Translations under genes and position numbers: made by a program
Shown here: in pieces, positions 12,401 to 23,230 of the stretch
Numbering within the stretch: the stretch's first letter is position 1
Layout of the letters: every line of letters starts with the position of its first letter
The notes under the pieces: generated by a model
What the model saw: only the letters and a program-made list of their open reading frames with translations
The model's database searches: none
What the model was told of the DNA's origin: nothing
Source: Progne subis subis
Taxonomy: Eukaryota > Chordata > Aves > Passeriformes > Hirundinidae
Assembly: GCA_022316685.1 (NCBI GenBank)
Contig: JAKJHU010000181.1
Coordinates: forward strand, 897,194 to 961,193
Length of the DNA: 64,000 nt
Direction of reading: 5' to 3'

Positions 12401-14391
12401 GGGGGGCACAGCCCCATTGGCAGAGCCCCAGCCCCTCTGCCTGGGCTCCCTGGGGGATGGCGAGACGGGCACCGAGAGCCGGCGCTGTGCCCTCCTGGAG
12501 CAAACAGGTGAGGGCTCGGGGATTGTCACCGCTCGCCCACCCCGGCGTGCCCGTGCTGCCCCTGCTGTGGGCCAGTGCTGCTGGCAGGAGAGCTGTGAGC
12601 AGCCCCCTGTGCTGCCTGGCTGTGGGGTGCCATGCATGGGGAGCTGGGGGTTTGTTTTCTTTTGGGGTGCTTTTTCAATCCATGGGCGTCTTCTGCCTCA
12701 GTTTCCCCGTCCTCATAATGAGGTGAAGGAGTTGATGTGGCCTTAACCCAGCTGGGATTAGGTTGCCTCATCCCTCCAGATTCTCCCCCTGGATCTGGGC
12801 TCTGGGGTTCAGCTGCAGTGGTGCCCCAAGACCCCAGCAAGCTGCAAGTGCAGGAATGGCTCGGCCCTGGCAGCGTGAGCCATCCCTGTCCGGTGGGCAA
12901 AGCCCTCAGTGGGCACTGCAGGGACACAGCTCCACTGCTAACCCGCTTCTCTCCTGCCTTGCAGAAACACCCCGGTGTCTCACGCTGTCCTTGGCACAAA
13001 CGTAAGTGCAGATGGGGCTGAGTGAACCAGGCTGGGGCTGGAAACTGCCTGGGGCGGTGTGGCTGGGCAGGGCTCTGTGTTTGCAGAGCACAGGGAACTG
13101 GGCACGGGGAGCCACAGGCTGCAGGGAGCTGGGAGAGTCCCGTGCCCAGCGCAGGGCATTGTGTGTGTGCCCTGGAGATGCTCACCCCACTGCCCTTGTG
13201 GGGTTGCTCCGTCAGGTACCAGCCAGGGTGGGAGGGTTCACTCCTGAGCAGTGTTTTCTCAGCTTTCTTTTGGGTTTTGGGGCCGTGGTTCACCTGAACA
13301 CTTTCTCTCTCCTGATTTTCTGCTCTTCTCCAGTGACCCAACCTTTGGGAAGAGAAACTTTGAGCCAATGCTGACTGTGGAGCTGTGTGGGACAGCAGGT
13401 AGGACAGGCTTTGAATTCTTTAGTTTTGCAAAAATCTCCTCTGGGGGGATGGGGGGCTCATTTACCCTAAATTCAGCCTGGAGCCATCAGTTCCAGCCTA
13501 CCCAGCCAAGCGGACACCTTTGTCCCCTTGCCACTGCAGGCACAGGAGACTCCCTGTGCGCTGCCACATCCGAGCACCAGAATGCATTTGGGATGGGAGG
13601 AGCTGCTCAGGGGGGGCCCTGCATGAGCCAGGAGGGAAGGGAGAGTCCTCTGGTCCCTACTGGGATCAAGGCATCCTTCTTGTTCCCCCAAGTGCCACTG
13701 GATGAGGCTGTGGGTGCAGCCCAGGACTGGCGTGGGGCAGCGCAGCACCGAGGGGGCAGAGCTGACTCCCGCCCTTTCTTTGGGGGGTTCAGGTCTCACA
13801 CCGCCCACCACCCCGCCCTACAAACCCGCCGAGGAGGACCTGTACAAGCCAGACATCCCCCAGGAGCCAGGGAAGGAGGACGGGCTGCCCCGCAGCCCCG
13901 GGGGCGCCGGGGACGTGGCAGCCTCGAGCAAAGCCCCCAGGAAGCACCCGGAGAGGACGGAGCTGTTCGCCCACCTGAGCCGGGCGGGCGGGCGCCCGCT
14001 CCCCGAGCAGCAGGGCTTGCTCAAGAGACCCTTCTCCCGCTCCTTCGGGGACCACGACTACTGCCAGGTGCTGAAACCCGAGGCCGCCCTGCAGAGGAAG
14101 GTGCTCAAGTCCTGGGAGCCCCCGAGCCAGGTGGAGACGGAGCACAAGAGGAGGGTCCCGGCCGCCCACTACCAGGGGCTGGAGCTCGGCAAGGACTCGG
14201 GCACGGAGATGCTGTGGAAGGACGGCGTCAAGCAGCTGAGAGACCAGGAGATCAGAGCCAGCTTAACGAAGCACTTTGGCTTTCTGGACAGTGCCCTCGA
14301 CGACGAGGACATGGTGTTCTGCAAGACCCCCGAGTATGACACCGTCTTTGAGGACAGCTGCAGTGAGAGCGGCTCCCCCGTGGAGGAGGAG

Positions 14392-14426
<35 letters not shown>

Positions 14427-17400
14427 GGAGCATGGCAACACCAAGCTGTGTCTGAGGAGAAATCCCCTTTCCAGGACCAGTTTGCATTACTGCTCCCGGA
14501 GCAGGTCCAGCTCGGGCTCCTCGTGCTGCCGCTCGCGGTCACCTGCCAGCAGACGCACCTTCAGGTACGGGCGGCACCGGGACATCGGGACTGGTTTTGC
14601 CCCCTGAATTTTCAGCGTGGCGCAGGGCAGCCCCAGTGAGCTCTGCTCTGCTGGCACGAGCGCTAAAGATGCTAATTAATGAAAGAAGAACTATGGAAAT
14701 AATTGGTACTGCATCAGCCACTGCTGCAAGCATCAGCCACAGCCTGAGGGAGCAGTGGAAGAACGAAGCAGCCGAGGGGGTTCCATGGGTGACAGGCTGT
14801 GGACAGGCACCCAAACTAGGGACCCAAGCCACACCTGACATCTACGAAAAAAACCTCCCCAGTGTCCTTTCCAGTGTTTCCAGACCCCAGCCTCTCCTTG
14901 GCTCCCAGTGCCCCCGAGTGCCCACTCACTCCTCTGGGTGTCTCAGCTTCTCAATGATGTTTGAATCTTTCCCGGCAGCTCCCCCCAGCCCCGGGCTGAC
15001 CTCCTGTCCCTCCCTTGCAGGTGTGAGAACGGCGAGCAGTGTCAGGGCGGGAGCGGGCAGCGGGGCCAGCTGAAGAAGAGACGGGAGAAGGCCATCGTAA
15101 GTGAGCAAGGACCCCACGGGGACAAAGCAACCCCAGCCCTTGGCTCATCTGCTCCAAAAAGCAGCAGTGGAGCCCTGGCTTCAGCATCCCTTGGTGCGAG
15201 GCCAGTGTTAAACAAGGACACGGGGGTGGAGGGGGGAGAGAAAAACCCAACGTGCAGAGGAAGCCGCCAGCCACTGGCAACACACGGAGTCCTTGGCACG
15301 GGGATGCCCCGAGCATCCTACGCTGGTGCCTCAGTGCTCTTGGCACTGGCACTCTGTGGGGTGAACTGGGGAATCCCTGAAGCTGCTCAGCTGTCACAGA
15401 TGTGGCCCCGCTGCGTCCTCGTGCGCCAGGAAGCCGTGGGCACATGCTGGGAGCAGGGAGAGGGGTGGGCAGGCGGCAGAGGAAATTGGTGCTCCCTACT
15501 GTTGTGCTCACACACTCACACACTCACACACTCACTCACACACGCTGCTTTGGCACTTTTTCCTGCAACGCAATTGGATTTTGCCCCTGGCAATATTTGG
15601 GAATATATCCCACATTTGCCAGGAGAAGCTGAAGGAGCTACAAGAATGCAGGAGAATTCTAAAAAAGAGAAGGGGGCAGCGGCTGCTGCAGCCTGGTTAT
15701 GGCTGTCCTGGGGGTGACACAGCCGGATCCTGGAGGTGTCAGTGTGTCCATGGCAGTGCTGGCTTGCAGGGGCTCCTCCACAGCCCATCAGCAGCACAGA
15801 GGTGCAGGCTCCAAGCCTGAAAGCTTTTGGTTGCTTTGGCAGGGGGAAGGTCGGGTGGTGTACATCAGAAACCTCTCCAGCAGCATGAGCTCCAGCGAGC
15901 TGAAGAAGCGCTTTGAGGTGTTTGGTGAAATCGTGGAGTGTCAGGTCCTGTCCAGGACTAACAGGTGAGCTGTGGGCCAGGGCTCCAGCAGCTACAGGCA
16001 GCTCCTCTCCCCAAGCCCCACAGCACTGCCAGTGCCACATCAATGGGTCAGCCGAGCCCTCGGTCTTGGTGCTTCGGTCAAGGAGGTTCAGTGTGTCCAG
16101 GGATCCAAGGGCATCTGTGGGATGGAGCAGTGGAAGAATGACGGGCCAGGGGTGTAGTGCTGCATCACAAGGGCTGTGGGGCTCATCACATCTTGAATTC
16201 TTTCTCTGTTTGCTCAGGGGGGAGAAGTACGGCTTCATCACGTACCGGTATTCCGAGCACGCCGCCTTATCGCTGAAGAACGGCCCCTCGCTCAGGAAGA
16301 GGAACGAGCCCTCCTTCCAGCTCAGCTCTGGTGGCCTGGGGCGCTTCTTCTGGACCAGATACGCTGACCTGGGTGAGGAAGCAGCAGCTGCTTTGTCTCT
16401 TTTATCAGCACAGCGCTGTTACAGCACACTGCACCGCTGAGCCCTGCTCACGCAGGGATCCCAAACGCCTTCCGAGCCTGCAGGAAAAGCCCTGTGGCTT
16501 TCCTACGGCTCGTGGAACTGCTCATGGCTCAGACAGGTGGATTGGCAAACTGGGGAGAAGGAAAAAAGAACTGGTGTGAGGCCTCAGGGTGTGTTGGCTG
16601 CAAAATGTAGCATCACAGCCCGGGGCTGCCGGGTCTCAGCTGAGCGCAGCCCGTCCTGTGTCTGCTGAGTCTTTGCACAGTGCTGGAGGCTTTCCAGCAG
16701 AGAACTTCCCAGGCATTAGAGAAGGCAGTCAGCAACGTTTCATTAGCCCAAGAGGTGATGTGGGTGGTTTGCTGCCCTGCAGGACAGATCCACCACGCTG
16801 CCCGTGCACTCTGGAGCCAAAGTGACAGCACTGAAATGTGCTGTGGTGACATTAATCCTCCTGGTGCTGCAGCGAGGTCTCAGTGACTGTGCCACCAGGG
16901 CTGCAGCTGAGCTGAGGGCCAGGAGCCAAACCCTGAGCTTGTCCTGCAAGAGAAATGTGTCCCAGGCTTTGCCCAGCCCTCCTTGCTTCAGGTGTTTCAC
17001 CAACACTGCATGTTTATTTCTGTACCCTCTGCAGGGGCTGAAGGGTTCTGGATCCCACTTGATGAGTGAAAGACTGAGGTCCAGAAAATAAAGCCCCAAG
17101 TCTTGACTTACCTCCAGATGCCCCATCTGATACAAGTACTCCCTGATTTTTTTATCGCCTTGCAGCATCTGCTCTGCTTACAGCAGCCACCCCTTGACTT
17201 TGATTGTGGGCACAAATGTCCATTGTTCATCTGAGTAAATCCCAGAGCCTCCCATTTTGGGCACAGAGAAGTTAGGAACCAGGTAGCACCCCATGAGGAG
17301 ATGGTGACTGTGCAGTGCTGTGGGGACAGAGGACAGAGCTGCCCCCCCAGCCAAGAGAAGCCCCCTCAGTGCTCCTCACCTGATTTCTGCAGGGCCACCA

Positions 17401-18026
17401 CTCACCCCATTCCTGCACAGCCCGGCTCATTCCCAGAAGCCTGCTCATCCTGCTGCAGGGTGAGAAGGGGAGCCCCCAGGCAGAGGTGGAATGCAACCAC
17501 ACCACTCAAAACTATACACCCAAAACGTTAAGCTGCTGTGAAATTCAGCCTTAGTTCTGCTGAATTCCCTGGGCTTTCCAGGGGCACCCCGTGTTCAGCT
17601 CCTGGCACAGGGCTGGCAGTGGAGCAGGCTGGCTCTGCCACCAGCACGGCTCCCGTGGGATGGCCTCGTGCCAGCCTCTCCAAATTGAGCAGATTTTTTC
17701 AGCTCTGGCAGTGAATGTCAGTGCTGTGTGCCCTGCCCAGCTGGCTGCAGCCCCTCTGCCCCTGTCCTGTCACCATCACCGCTGCGTGCAGCCTGGCTGT
17801 GCAGTGGCAGGGCACTGAGCAGCGCCCTGCTGTGCCTCAGTTTCCCCCTCAATGAGGCAGAGAGGACGCTGATCCCCACCCCAGTCCCTGACCTGGCTGC
17901 CTTGTGTCCCTGCCATCCCCAGATTGCGGCACGGACGAGTCCTCCCCAGCTCCGGTGAAAAGCAAGTACGAGACCATGGATTTCGACAGCTTGCTGCAGG
18001 AGGCCCAGCTCAGCCTGCATCGGTAA
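6286..18026 (+). CDS. PPARGC1B: PGC-1beta transcriptional coactivator, exons 2-12 (5' partial)
   Basis: Peroxisome proliferator-activated receptor gamma coactivator 1-beta, a nuclear coactivator of ERR, PPAR and NRF1 programmes for mitochondrial and lipid metabolism. Eleven coding exons join in frame to 961 codons plus TAA: 6286-6459, 8648-8860, 10682-10792, 11451-12507, 12965-13001, 13334-13398, 13793-14564, 15021-15096, 15843-15964, 16218-16372 and 17923-18026. All introns are GT-AG. Visible marks are an acidic N-terminal activation region, LXXLL motifs LLKKLL (across exons 3/4) and LKELL (exon 5), the HCF1-binding DHDY motif (exon 8), a polyglutamate run, an SR-like stretch, an RRM (exons 10-11) and the C-terminal [11 protein letters not shown] cap-binding-complex motif. 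Order and wording match mammalian PGC-1beta along the whole length, with no frame break. Exon 1 lies upstream of the window. PGC-1alpha is excluded by the long E-rich run and the short C-terminal region. Confidence 0.97.
6613..6639. repeat. (GGA)n microsatellite
   Basis: Short GGA trinucleotide run in PPARGC1B intron 2. Confidence 0.8.
7205..7600. other. AT-richer block in PPARGC1B intron 2, possible conserved non-coding element
   Basis: About 400 bp with lower GC than the surrounding intron, no repeat structure and no exon-like splice pair that I trust. The composition is that of a conserved non-coding block, but conservation cannot be judged from one sequence. Confidence 0.25.
8648..8860 (+). 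CDS. PPARGC1B: PPARGC1B exon 3
   Basis: 71 codons, phase 0/0. Begins [18 protein letters not shown] after one extra isoleucine and ends DELSL, the left half of the first nuclear-receptor box. The donor GTAAGA at 8861 is strong, but the reading frame stays open beyond it to 9265. Confidence 0.95.
8861..10681 (+). other. PPARGC1B: PPARGC1B intron 3 with two AT-rich islands
   Basis: Most of the intron is very GC-rich. Two islands, about 8865-9085 and 9664-9716, are AT-rich and both contain GTATAC-type words (GTATACGTATAC at about 9014; ATGTATACG at about 9701). A hairpin with a 13-bp stem lies at 9665-9698. The exon 3 frame remains open into the first island. Confidence 0.5.
10682..10792 (+). 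CDS. PPARGC1B: PPARGC1B exon 4
   Basis: 37 codons, phase 0/0. Starts LKKLLL, which with the previous exon makes LLKKLL, the nuclear-receptor-binding LXXLL box. The rest is serine/proline/arginine-rich and poorly conserved. Confidence 0.93.
11451..12507 (+). CDS. PPARGC1B: PPARGC1B exon 5 (large exon)
   Basis: 1057 bp, phase 0 in and phase 1 out. Contains [27 protein letters not shown], the second LXXLL in [22 protein letters not shown], and [11 protein letters not shown]. These blocks occur in the same order in mammalian PGC-1beta. Between them is low-complexity A/P/E-rich sequence. Confidence 0.96.
12965..13001 (+). CDS. PPARGC1B: PPARGC1B exon 6 (37-bp microexon)
   Basis: 37 bp, phase 1 in and phase 2 out, reading [13 protein letters not shown] across its junctions. 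Acceptor TTGCAG and donor GTAAGT. Corresponds to the human segment SPRCLMLALSQS. Confidence 0.92.
13334..13398 (+). CDS. PPARGC1B: PPARGC1B exon 7
   Basis: 65 bp, phase 2 in and phase 1 out, reading [21 protein letters not shown]. It is nearly identical to the mammalian block and joins [12 protein letters not shown] in the next exon. Confidence 0.94.
13793..14564 (+). CDS. PPARGC1B: PPARGC1B exon 8 (HCF1 motif, polyglutamate, SR-like)
   Basis: 772 bp, phase 1 in and phase 2 out. Begins [12 protein letters not shown], then KKHPER-like [23 protein letters not shown] (HCF1-binding tetrapeptide DHDY), [13 protein letters not shown] and [15 protein letters not shown] [11 protein letters not shown] glutamate run follows at about 14383-14431, then [17 protein letters not shown]. 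Confidence 0.96.
14383..14431 (+). repeat. PPARGC1B: GAG/GAA repeat encoding polyglutamate in PPARGC1B
   Basis: In-frame purine run encoding about 16 consecutive glutamates in exon 8. Mammalian PGC-1beta has glutamate-rich runs here and in the preceding large exon. Likely length-polymorphic. Confidence 0.9.
15021..15096 (+). CDS. PPARGC1B: PPARGC1B exon 9
   Basis: 76 bp, phase 2 in and phase 0 out. Reads through a glycine/glutamine-rich stretch to LKKRREKAI, the basic lead-in to the RRM. Confidence 0.92.
15508..15543. repeat. CTCACA microsatellite
   Basis: Imperfect (CTCACACA)n in PPARGC1B intron 9. Confidence 0.8.
15843..15964 (+). CDS. PPARGC1B: PPARGC1B exon 10 (RRM first half)
   Basis: 122 bp, phase 0 in and phase 2 out. 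Reads [20 protein letters not shown], with RNP2 VYIRNL, then [10 protein letters not shown]. It forms the first half of the RNA-recognition motif, split from exon 11 at the usual site. Confidence 0.96.
16218..16372 (+). CDS. PPARGC1B: PPARGC1B exon 11 (RRM second half)
   Basis: 155 bp, phase 2 in and phase 1 out. Contains RNP1 GEKYGFITY, then [11 protein letters not shown] and [12 protein letters not shown], matching the end of the RRM and following linker in PGC-1beta. Confidence 0.96.
17923..18026 (+). CDS. PPARGC1B: PPARGC1B exon 12 (terminal coding exon)
   Basis: 104 bp with phase 1 in, ending in TAA at 18024-18026. Encodes [20 protein letters not shown], the conserved C-terminal motif reported to bind the nuclear cap-binding protein CBP80. 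Confidence 0.96.
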
Positions 18027-18114
18027 CAGCCTTAACCTTGGAGGAATACCTCAATACCTCAGTCAAGGCACTTCCAATATGTTTACGTTTTCAAAGAAAT
18101 TATTCAGTCTATGG

Positions 18115-18166
18115 CAAGCGAGAGAGAGCGAGAGAGAGAGCGAGAGCACGCCCGCGAGAGAGAGAC
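18115..18166. repeat. GA-rich tract in PPARGC1B 3' UTR
   Basis: Imperfect (GA)n interrupted by GC, starting about 90 bp after the stop codon. Confidence 0.85.
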
Positions 18167-19050
18167 TGCTGTCCCCTGATCGATGTTTACATTGAACAAA
18201 GCTGCTTCTGTCTGTGAGTCCCCATGGTGTTGATGTCTCACTGCCACACGTTAGTCCTCCCCTCCGCTTCTGACTGGTTGTTTTAGGGTGAGCCTAGGAG
18301 CCCCTCGGCCCCTCTCCCCGCTCCCGGCCCTCCCCATGCTCCCGCTGTGGAGTTGCAGCTGTGTTCACCATAACATTTTTTTTGTCCGTAGTGTGTGATG
18401 ATGAAATTGTTCATTGTGAATAGAATCAGGATTATAAACTAATTTTTAATAGAAGAAGAGGAAAAAAAAAAAAAGTATATACTTAAAAAAAAAAATGTAT
18501 TTATGGCTCAGATGTACTGTAATTCAGATTTATTGTACCGCTTCCTTGATTTTTAACTATGCACTGTAATGAGGCACTTGCCACTCAGCAAATGGGGGGT
18601 CAGAGCAGTCACGGAGCTGACATTCCCCTGCCTCCCCTGCTGGCAAACCGGGGTGCTCGGTGCTTGCCCCGGGGTCACCCACTTTGCTGTCAAAGCCATT
18701 CTTCGTGCTGGGGTGGCCCGAGCCCCCCCAGCATCACCCCCGTGCTGAGCTGGGTGATGGAGCCGGGGCTTTGCAGGCTGCAGAGGGTGGGACAGGGATG
18801 CTCCGGCCAGCGCTGCTCCGGCCCTGCTGGAGCCAGGAGAGAGGGGCTGGGCCAGCCAGGCCTGGCTCGGTGGGTCCTGCTGGCACAGGATGGATGTGTC
18901 CGGTCTGTGTGGAGGAGCTGGCTCCTCTCCAGCCCCTTGGGTGGCTGGGAGACTGGCCAGGCCCTGTGGCTTGATCCACGCTCGCTTCCACACCCTGCAA
19001 AGCAAGTGGGGTGAGAAGAGCTGTCCGTGCTTCCCGCTGGGCAGCCAGCC

Positions 19051-19114
19051 CCAAACCCAGCCCCAAATCCAGCCCAAAGTCCAGCCCCGAACCCAGCCCA
19101 AAGTCCAGCCCAAA
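19051..19114. repeat. Short CCAGCCCAAA minisatellite
   Basis: Several 10-14-bp copies of CCAGCCC(A/C)AA in the 3' UTR of PPARGC1B. Confidence 0.75.
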
Positions 19115-20154
19115 TGCAGAGAGGTGGGGGGCACAGCACCCACACCAAACACCCGCCCAGCACCCTGCCCCATAGCTGATAAGCCATACAGGTCCCAGCA
19201 CCCACCCACACCCCGGATCCGTCCCTCGCCCGCCAGCGCCCCAGGGCACGGCTCTGCCCCCGGCCGAGGGCGCTCGGGCCTGGATTAAATGCCACTTTTA
19301 CTCGTGCACTTGCCCTCCGTGTGTGGCTGCGGTGGGATGGGGACGCAGCCCTCCACCAGCCGGAGCAAAGCCCACCACCAGCTGGCCAGAGGCACTTTTT
19401 TCCCACGGGAGCAGGGATCTTGCCGCTCCTCAAGCCATTGCCACCTTCTCCTTTTATTTTTGAGCCCCAGAGACCACTAGGGATTCAGCCATCCTCTGTA
19501 GATAGAATATTATAGCCTTAACTCTGCCAATAGATAGATTAGAGTCTCCTGGGGTCTCCCCTCCCCACGACTCGGGGGGTTTCTCCCCGTTTCCCTGGGT
19601 ATGTTCCGTCCTGCAGGGAGAGTGACCAAAGCCTCGGAAATGGCGCGGGATGCGACGCCGAGCGCCGGAGCCGTGCCGGGGTGGCCCCTGGCTCGGGAGC
19701 CGGGGCGCAGCCGGGCTCTGGCAGGAGCAGGAATGCCGGCAGCGCCGACACCAGCACAGTTCCCTGGCTGTTCCCCTCGGGAGAGCCGCGGTTCTGACAA
19801 CACCCAGCCCGGCAGCGCCAGGGCCCGGGGGCCAGCGCGGGGTCCCCAAGCCGCCGCCGGTGACGATCACTGCCAGGGAACGGCCCTCGTGCCCCTTCAG
19901 CCTCGGCAGTGAAATCTGGCATCTCTCCCCACCCCAAAACCCCCCCTGTTCTCATCCCACCTCAGCGACCACGAGCAGCTCTTGGCCGAGACTGAGCATC
20001 TGCTATTGGCAATTGCCTCATTGTAGCTTTGCCTTTTTCTGTCCTAGTATTTCCTCACGATGATGATGTTTACATGTGATTGCTATAGAGCTTATGTAGA
20101 ATGTATATAGCGACACATTTAGGGTGGGTAGTACTGTCCTGTGCTGTGCTGATG

Positions 20155-20270
20155 TTTTTCAGAAAAAAGATCAATCCAAAAGAAGAAAAAAAAGAAAAAG
20201 AAAAAAAAAAAGCAACCAAAAAAAAAAAAAAAAAAAAAAAAGAAAAAAGAAAAAGAAAAAAAAAAAGGCA
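20155..20270. repeat. A-rich tract including a 24-A run
   Basis: About 115 bp of almost pure A with scattered G and C, transcribed as part of the PPARGC1B 3' UTR. It could serve as an internal oligo-dT priming site. Confidence 0.9.
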
Positions 20271-21785
20271 AAATAAGTGGAATTCTTCCATCTCCCACTC
20301 AGCTGGAGGCACCCATGGCCGGGCCCCGCTGGGGATGCATCAAGGGTGGTGGAGGGGAAGGGTTAGTGCAGAGCTGGGGGGGCTCCAGCCCACTCCAGGG
20401 GATCAGCCATCACTTCCCAAGCACTGGTTTTGGCGAACCCAGATCCAGAATTTCCCGGTGTTTCCCTGTGGCTGGGTGCCCTGGGTCGGCCCCGAGCCAG
20501 TGCTGGGGAAGGGGAGGGCTGTTCCTGCACAGAGCTCATCAGTGCTGCAGCCCTAGGGTAGGAACAGATGCAATAAGTGGTCTTCGTGGTGCCTGAAGCC
20601 TATAAGTGGGGTTGGGTTTTCTTGGGTTTGGGTATTTTAATTTTATTTTTTTTTCCCATTTGCTTGGGATGGTTCCTTTTCCCTCCTCCCCCCAAAAAAT
20701 CTTTCTTTTCCAGGACTAATGCACTATGCTTAGAGCCCCTTGGGCTGTGTGCTGCCTGCCCTGTGGCTTCCCCCCACCTTTTAGGACTGGGTGAAAAACA
20801 AATTTCCACTTGATTTTATTTTTTTTAAATTTTCGTGGGGATTTTTTTTTTAACTCTAAAGGTGTCTTTAGCTCCCAGCGCTCGACTCTGCAGGAAGGTG
20901 GGTCGGGCACAGGGGCAGCTGAGAGCTCCCTGCTGAGCTGCCTAAGCTTTGGATGCTGACAAGGGAAATGGGGCAGGAGCAAAGCAATGCCCGGGCATTG
21001 CCAGAGGTGCCCAGAGCTTTGCAGGAGCTGCCAGGGACTGGGCATCCCCCCCCTTTTTCCAAGGATTGCCTTTACATCCCACCCAGCCTTTGGAATCACT
21101 GTGGGTGCCCCTCAAAAAGGGACCCCTCACACCCCAGCCCCCTGCAAGGGGCTGAGGGATGGGCAGGAGAAACTTGGGAGCAAAAGGGTTTCTTCTGGTA
21201 GGCAATAAAGGCGGGAGGAGATTTATTTTTTTAAAACTGTGTACGTATAGAACGTCCCCTCCCCGAGCTGTTTCCTGCAGGTGCCGTGGGGAAACGCCGA
21301 ATGTGTGAAGAGTTTCTGATAAAATGCCCCTTTGCTCGTTTTGCACAGGTTTGCCCCAGAAAAACTCGTTGTTCGGGGGGGGCAGCAGGTTTCTGGCTGG
21401 AATCCAGCGTGTCCCTGGGGCTCCGCAGGGAGGAGCGAACTGAGTTTCTGAGTGTGTGGGCTGAATGCAGAGGACAATCCCAGGTTTTAGGTTGGATGCT
21501 GCCCCAAAGGAAAGGTTTCTCTTGATTCCTCAGCGCAGCTGCCGGGGCCGCGCATCGTTCGGTCAGCACGTTACAGCCCCGAGCCTGATCTCAGCTCTGG
21601 GCCATGCAAATGAGTTTTGCAACTGCAGATCAACACGGTTTTCTCCTTTTTTTGGGGGGATTTTTTTTCTCTTTCCGGAGGTCTGCCGAGTCCTGAGCTA
21701 CTCCGGTGTTGGAGCTGAACCCGACACCCGTTCTGTTCTAAGTGCATCCCTGACAATCTCAAGCAATACAGAGCCAAATGCAGCC

Positions 21786-21824
21786 TTGGGGTTTCATTTT
21801 GGGGTTTCATTTTGGGGTTTCATT
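21786..21824. repeat. 14-bp triple repeat
   Basis: Three near-perfect copies of GGGGTTTCATTTTG in the PPARGC1B 3' UTR. Confidence 0.85.
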
Positions 21825-22012
21825 CCTCTTCCCTCGCCCTCCCCGGGGCCAGGGGCAGCAGCAGGAGTCAGGGAGGGAGTGTGTGAGTGCATGTGAGAAA
21901 GAGAGAGGACGGTTCAGTTGATGCATTTCTTGAGAAAGGTGTAAGAATTTCACCTAAAAAGGGGCACATCTGCTTTCTTATTTATAAAAAAAAAGCTGAA
22001 TTGTCTTTTTCT

Positions 22013-22014
<2 letters not shown>

Positions 22015-22045
<31 letters not shown>
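22015..22045. repeat. 31-base T run
   Basis: Uninterrupted T homopolymer in the distal PPARGC1B 3' UTR, complementary to the A run about 1.8 kb upstream in the same transcript. Confidence 0.95.
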
Positions 22046-22048
<3 letters not shown>

Positions 22049-22536
22049 TAAAAGGACACCGCTCATGATTATTAGGGGCCAATTCTGCCTCCCTTGCTCA
22101 CGCTGAGTAAGTACTACTTAACTCTGCAATTTTCTACTTGCAGAATAAGTAAAAGCAGCAGAATTGATCCCTCTATGATTAAGAATCAAGTTTTTAGTAC
22201 TTTTTTTTAAAATTGGTAGCGTTTTGGTTTTTTTTATATTTCACTTAATTTTTCCCCCCAGTTCCGTTCTGTTGTGTCCTTATTTATGTAATATACTTTA
22301 ACCTTAAGAGATGGCATGGATTCTTATGCCTTTCCTTTATTATTATTGTTATTATTTTTAAAAAAACAAAAGAGATTTATTTCTAGTGTGATTTAACTGT
22401 CTACCTTCTAAAATGAGAGAACGTTTTCTTGTATTTTTACATTGTCAGATTCTATAGTTTCATAGATAATTTAACCAAATCGCTCAATGTATTCTCTATA
22501 TCTATCCAGTGGGTATAAAAGTTCTATTTTAAATTG

Positions 22537-22544
22537 TGTAAATA
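22537..22544 (+). promoter_or_regulatory. Pumilio response element candidate
   Basis: TGTAAATA matches the PUM consensus UGUANAUA. It lies about 120 nt upstream of the polyadenylation signal. Confidence 0.45.
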
Positions 22545-22633
22545 CTTCAGAACTGGCTTCTTTTTCCAGACTCCCCTGCCGTGGAGTTTCTTGTTTACAT
22601 CAAAAAGACTGTAGAATCTCTACGCTCATGTAC

Positions 22634-22641
22634 TGTAAATA
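22634..22641 (+). promoter_or_regulatory. Second Pumilio response element candidate
   Basis: TGTAAATA again, 20 nt upstream of AATAAA. Two exact consensus sites within 105 nt of a 3' UTR end are more suggestive than one. Confidence 0.45.
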
Positions 22642-22660
22642 GTGAAGTGATCTGCCTATA

Positions 22661-22666
22661 AATAAA
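22661..22666 (+). terminator. PPARGC1B: PPARGC1B polyadenylation signal
   Basis: Canonical AATAAA at the end of the AT-rich 3' UTR block. No recognisable gene sequence follows until 25.6 kb. Confidence 0.7.
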
Positions 22667-23060
22667 CAATAACATATATACTATAAAGTGGAAAGAGCAA
22701 AAAAAAGGAAGACGTTTGTGCTGCTGTACTTTAGTTTTTAGCGCAAGTCTGCTCGGGGTGAGGGTGCAGAGGGTGGCAGAGCCTCCCAGCTGCCAGGGAT
22801 GCAGCTCCTGCCTGGGAATATCCCTCTGTGTTGCTATTTGAAGTGTGGCTTCCCCCAGTTTGACTCATGCAGGAAAAACCTGGGCTCTGGGCTTCGAGTG
22901 GGGCCACTGCCACAGGACCCCTGGCCGAAGAAAGTCCCCAGGTGGAGTGGGTGAAGAATGAAGCAGGGCATGCTCCTGAGATTTTCTGGAGTGATGAAAA
23001 AGAGTGCAGGAAAAAACGTGGAAAGGCTCCGGGTGGTGATGCAGCAGCTGTGCAGCTCAG

Positions 23061-23230
23061 GATGGCACCTGGAGAGCCCCTGGGGCCAGGAGAGCAGGCC
23101 CTGGGAGCCAAAGTGGGGCATGGCCGTGGTGTCCTGGCTCAGGATGGCACCTGGAGGGCACCTGGAGAGCCCCTGGAGCCAGGAGAGCAGGCCCTGCTCT
23201 CCCAGGGGCACAGCCATGTCCTGGTGTCGT
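23061..23230. repeat. Tandem duplication, about 81 bp
   Basis: GATGGCACCTGGAGAGCCCC and the following GGCCAGGAGAGCAGGCCCTG recur 81 bp downstream with a small insertion. Confidence 0.75.

Larger units (their letters stand above)
18027..22690 (+). other. PPARGC1B: PPARGC1B 3' UTR
   Basis: About 4.66 kb from the stop codon to just past AATAAA at 22661-22666. The distal 800 bp is AT-rich and resembles a conserved 3' UTR end. It contains a GA tract right after the stop, an A-rich tract (20155-20268), a 31-T run (22015-22045) and two Pumilio-type TGTAAATA sites. Shorter alternative ends, for example AATAAA near 21205, are possible. Confidence 0.75.
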
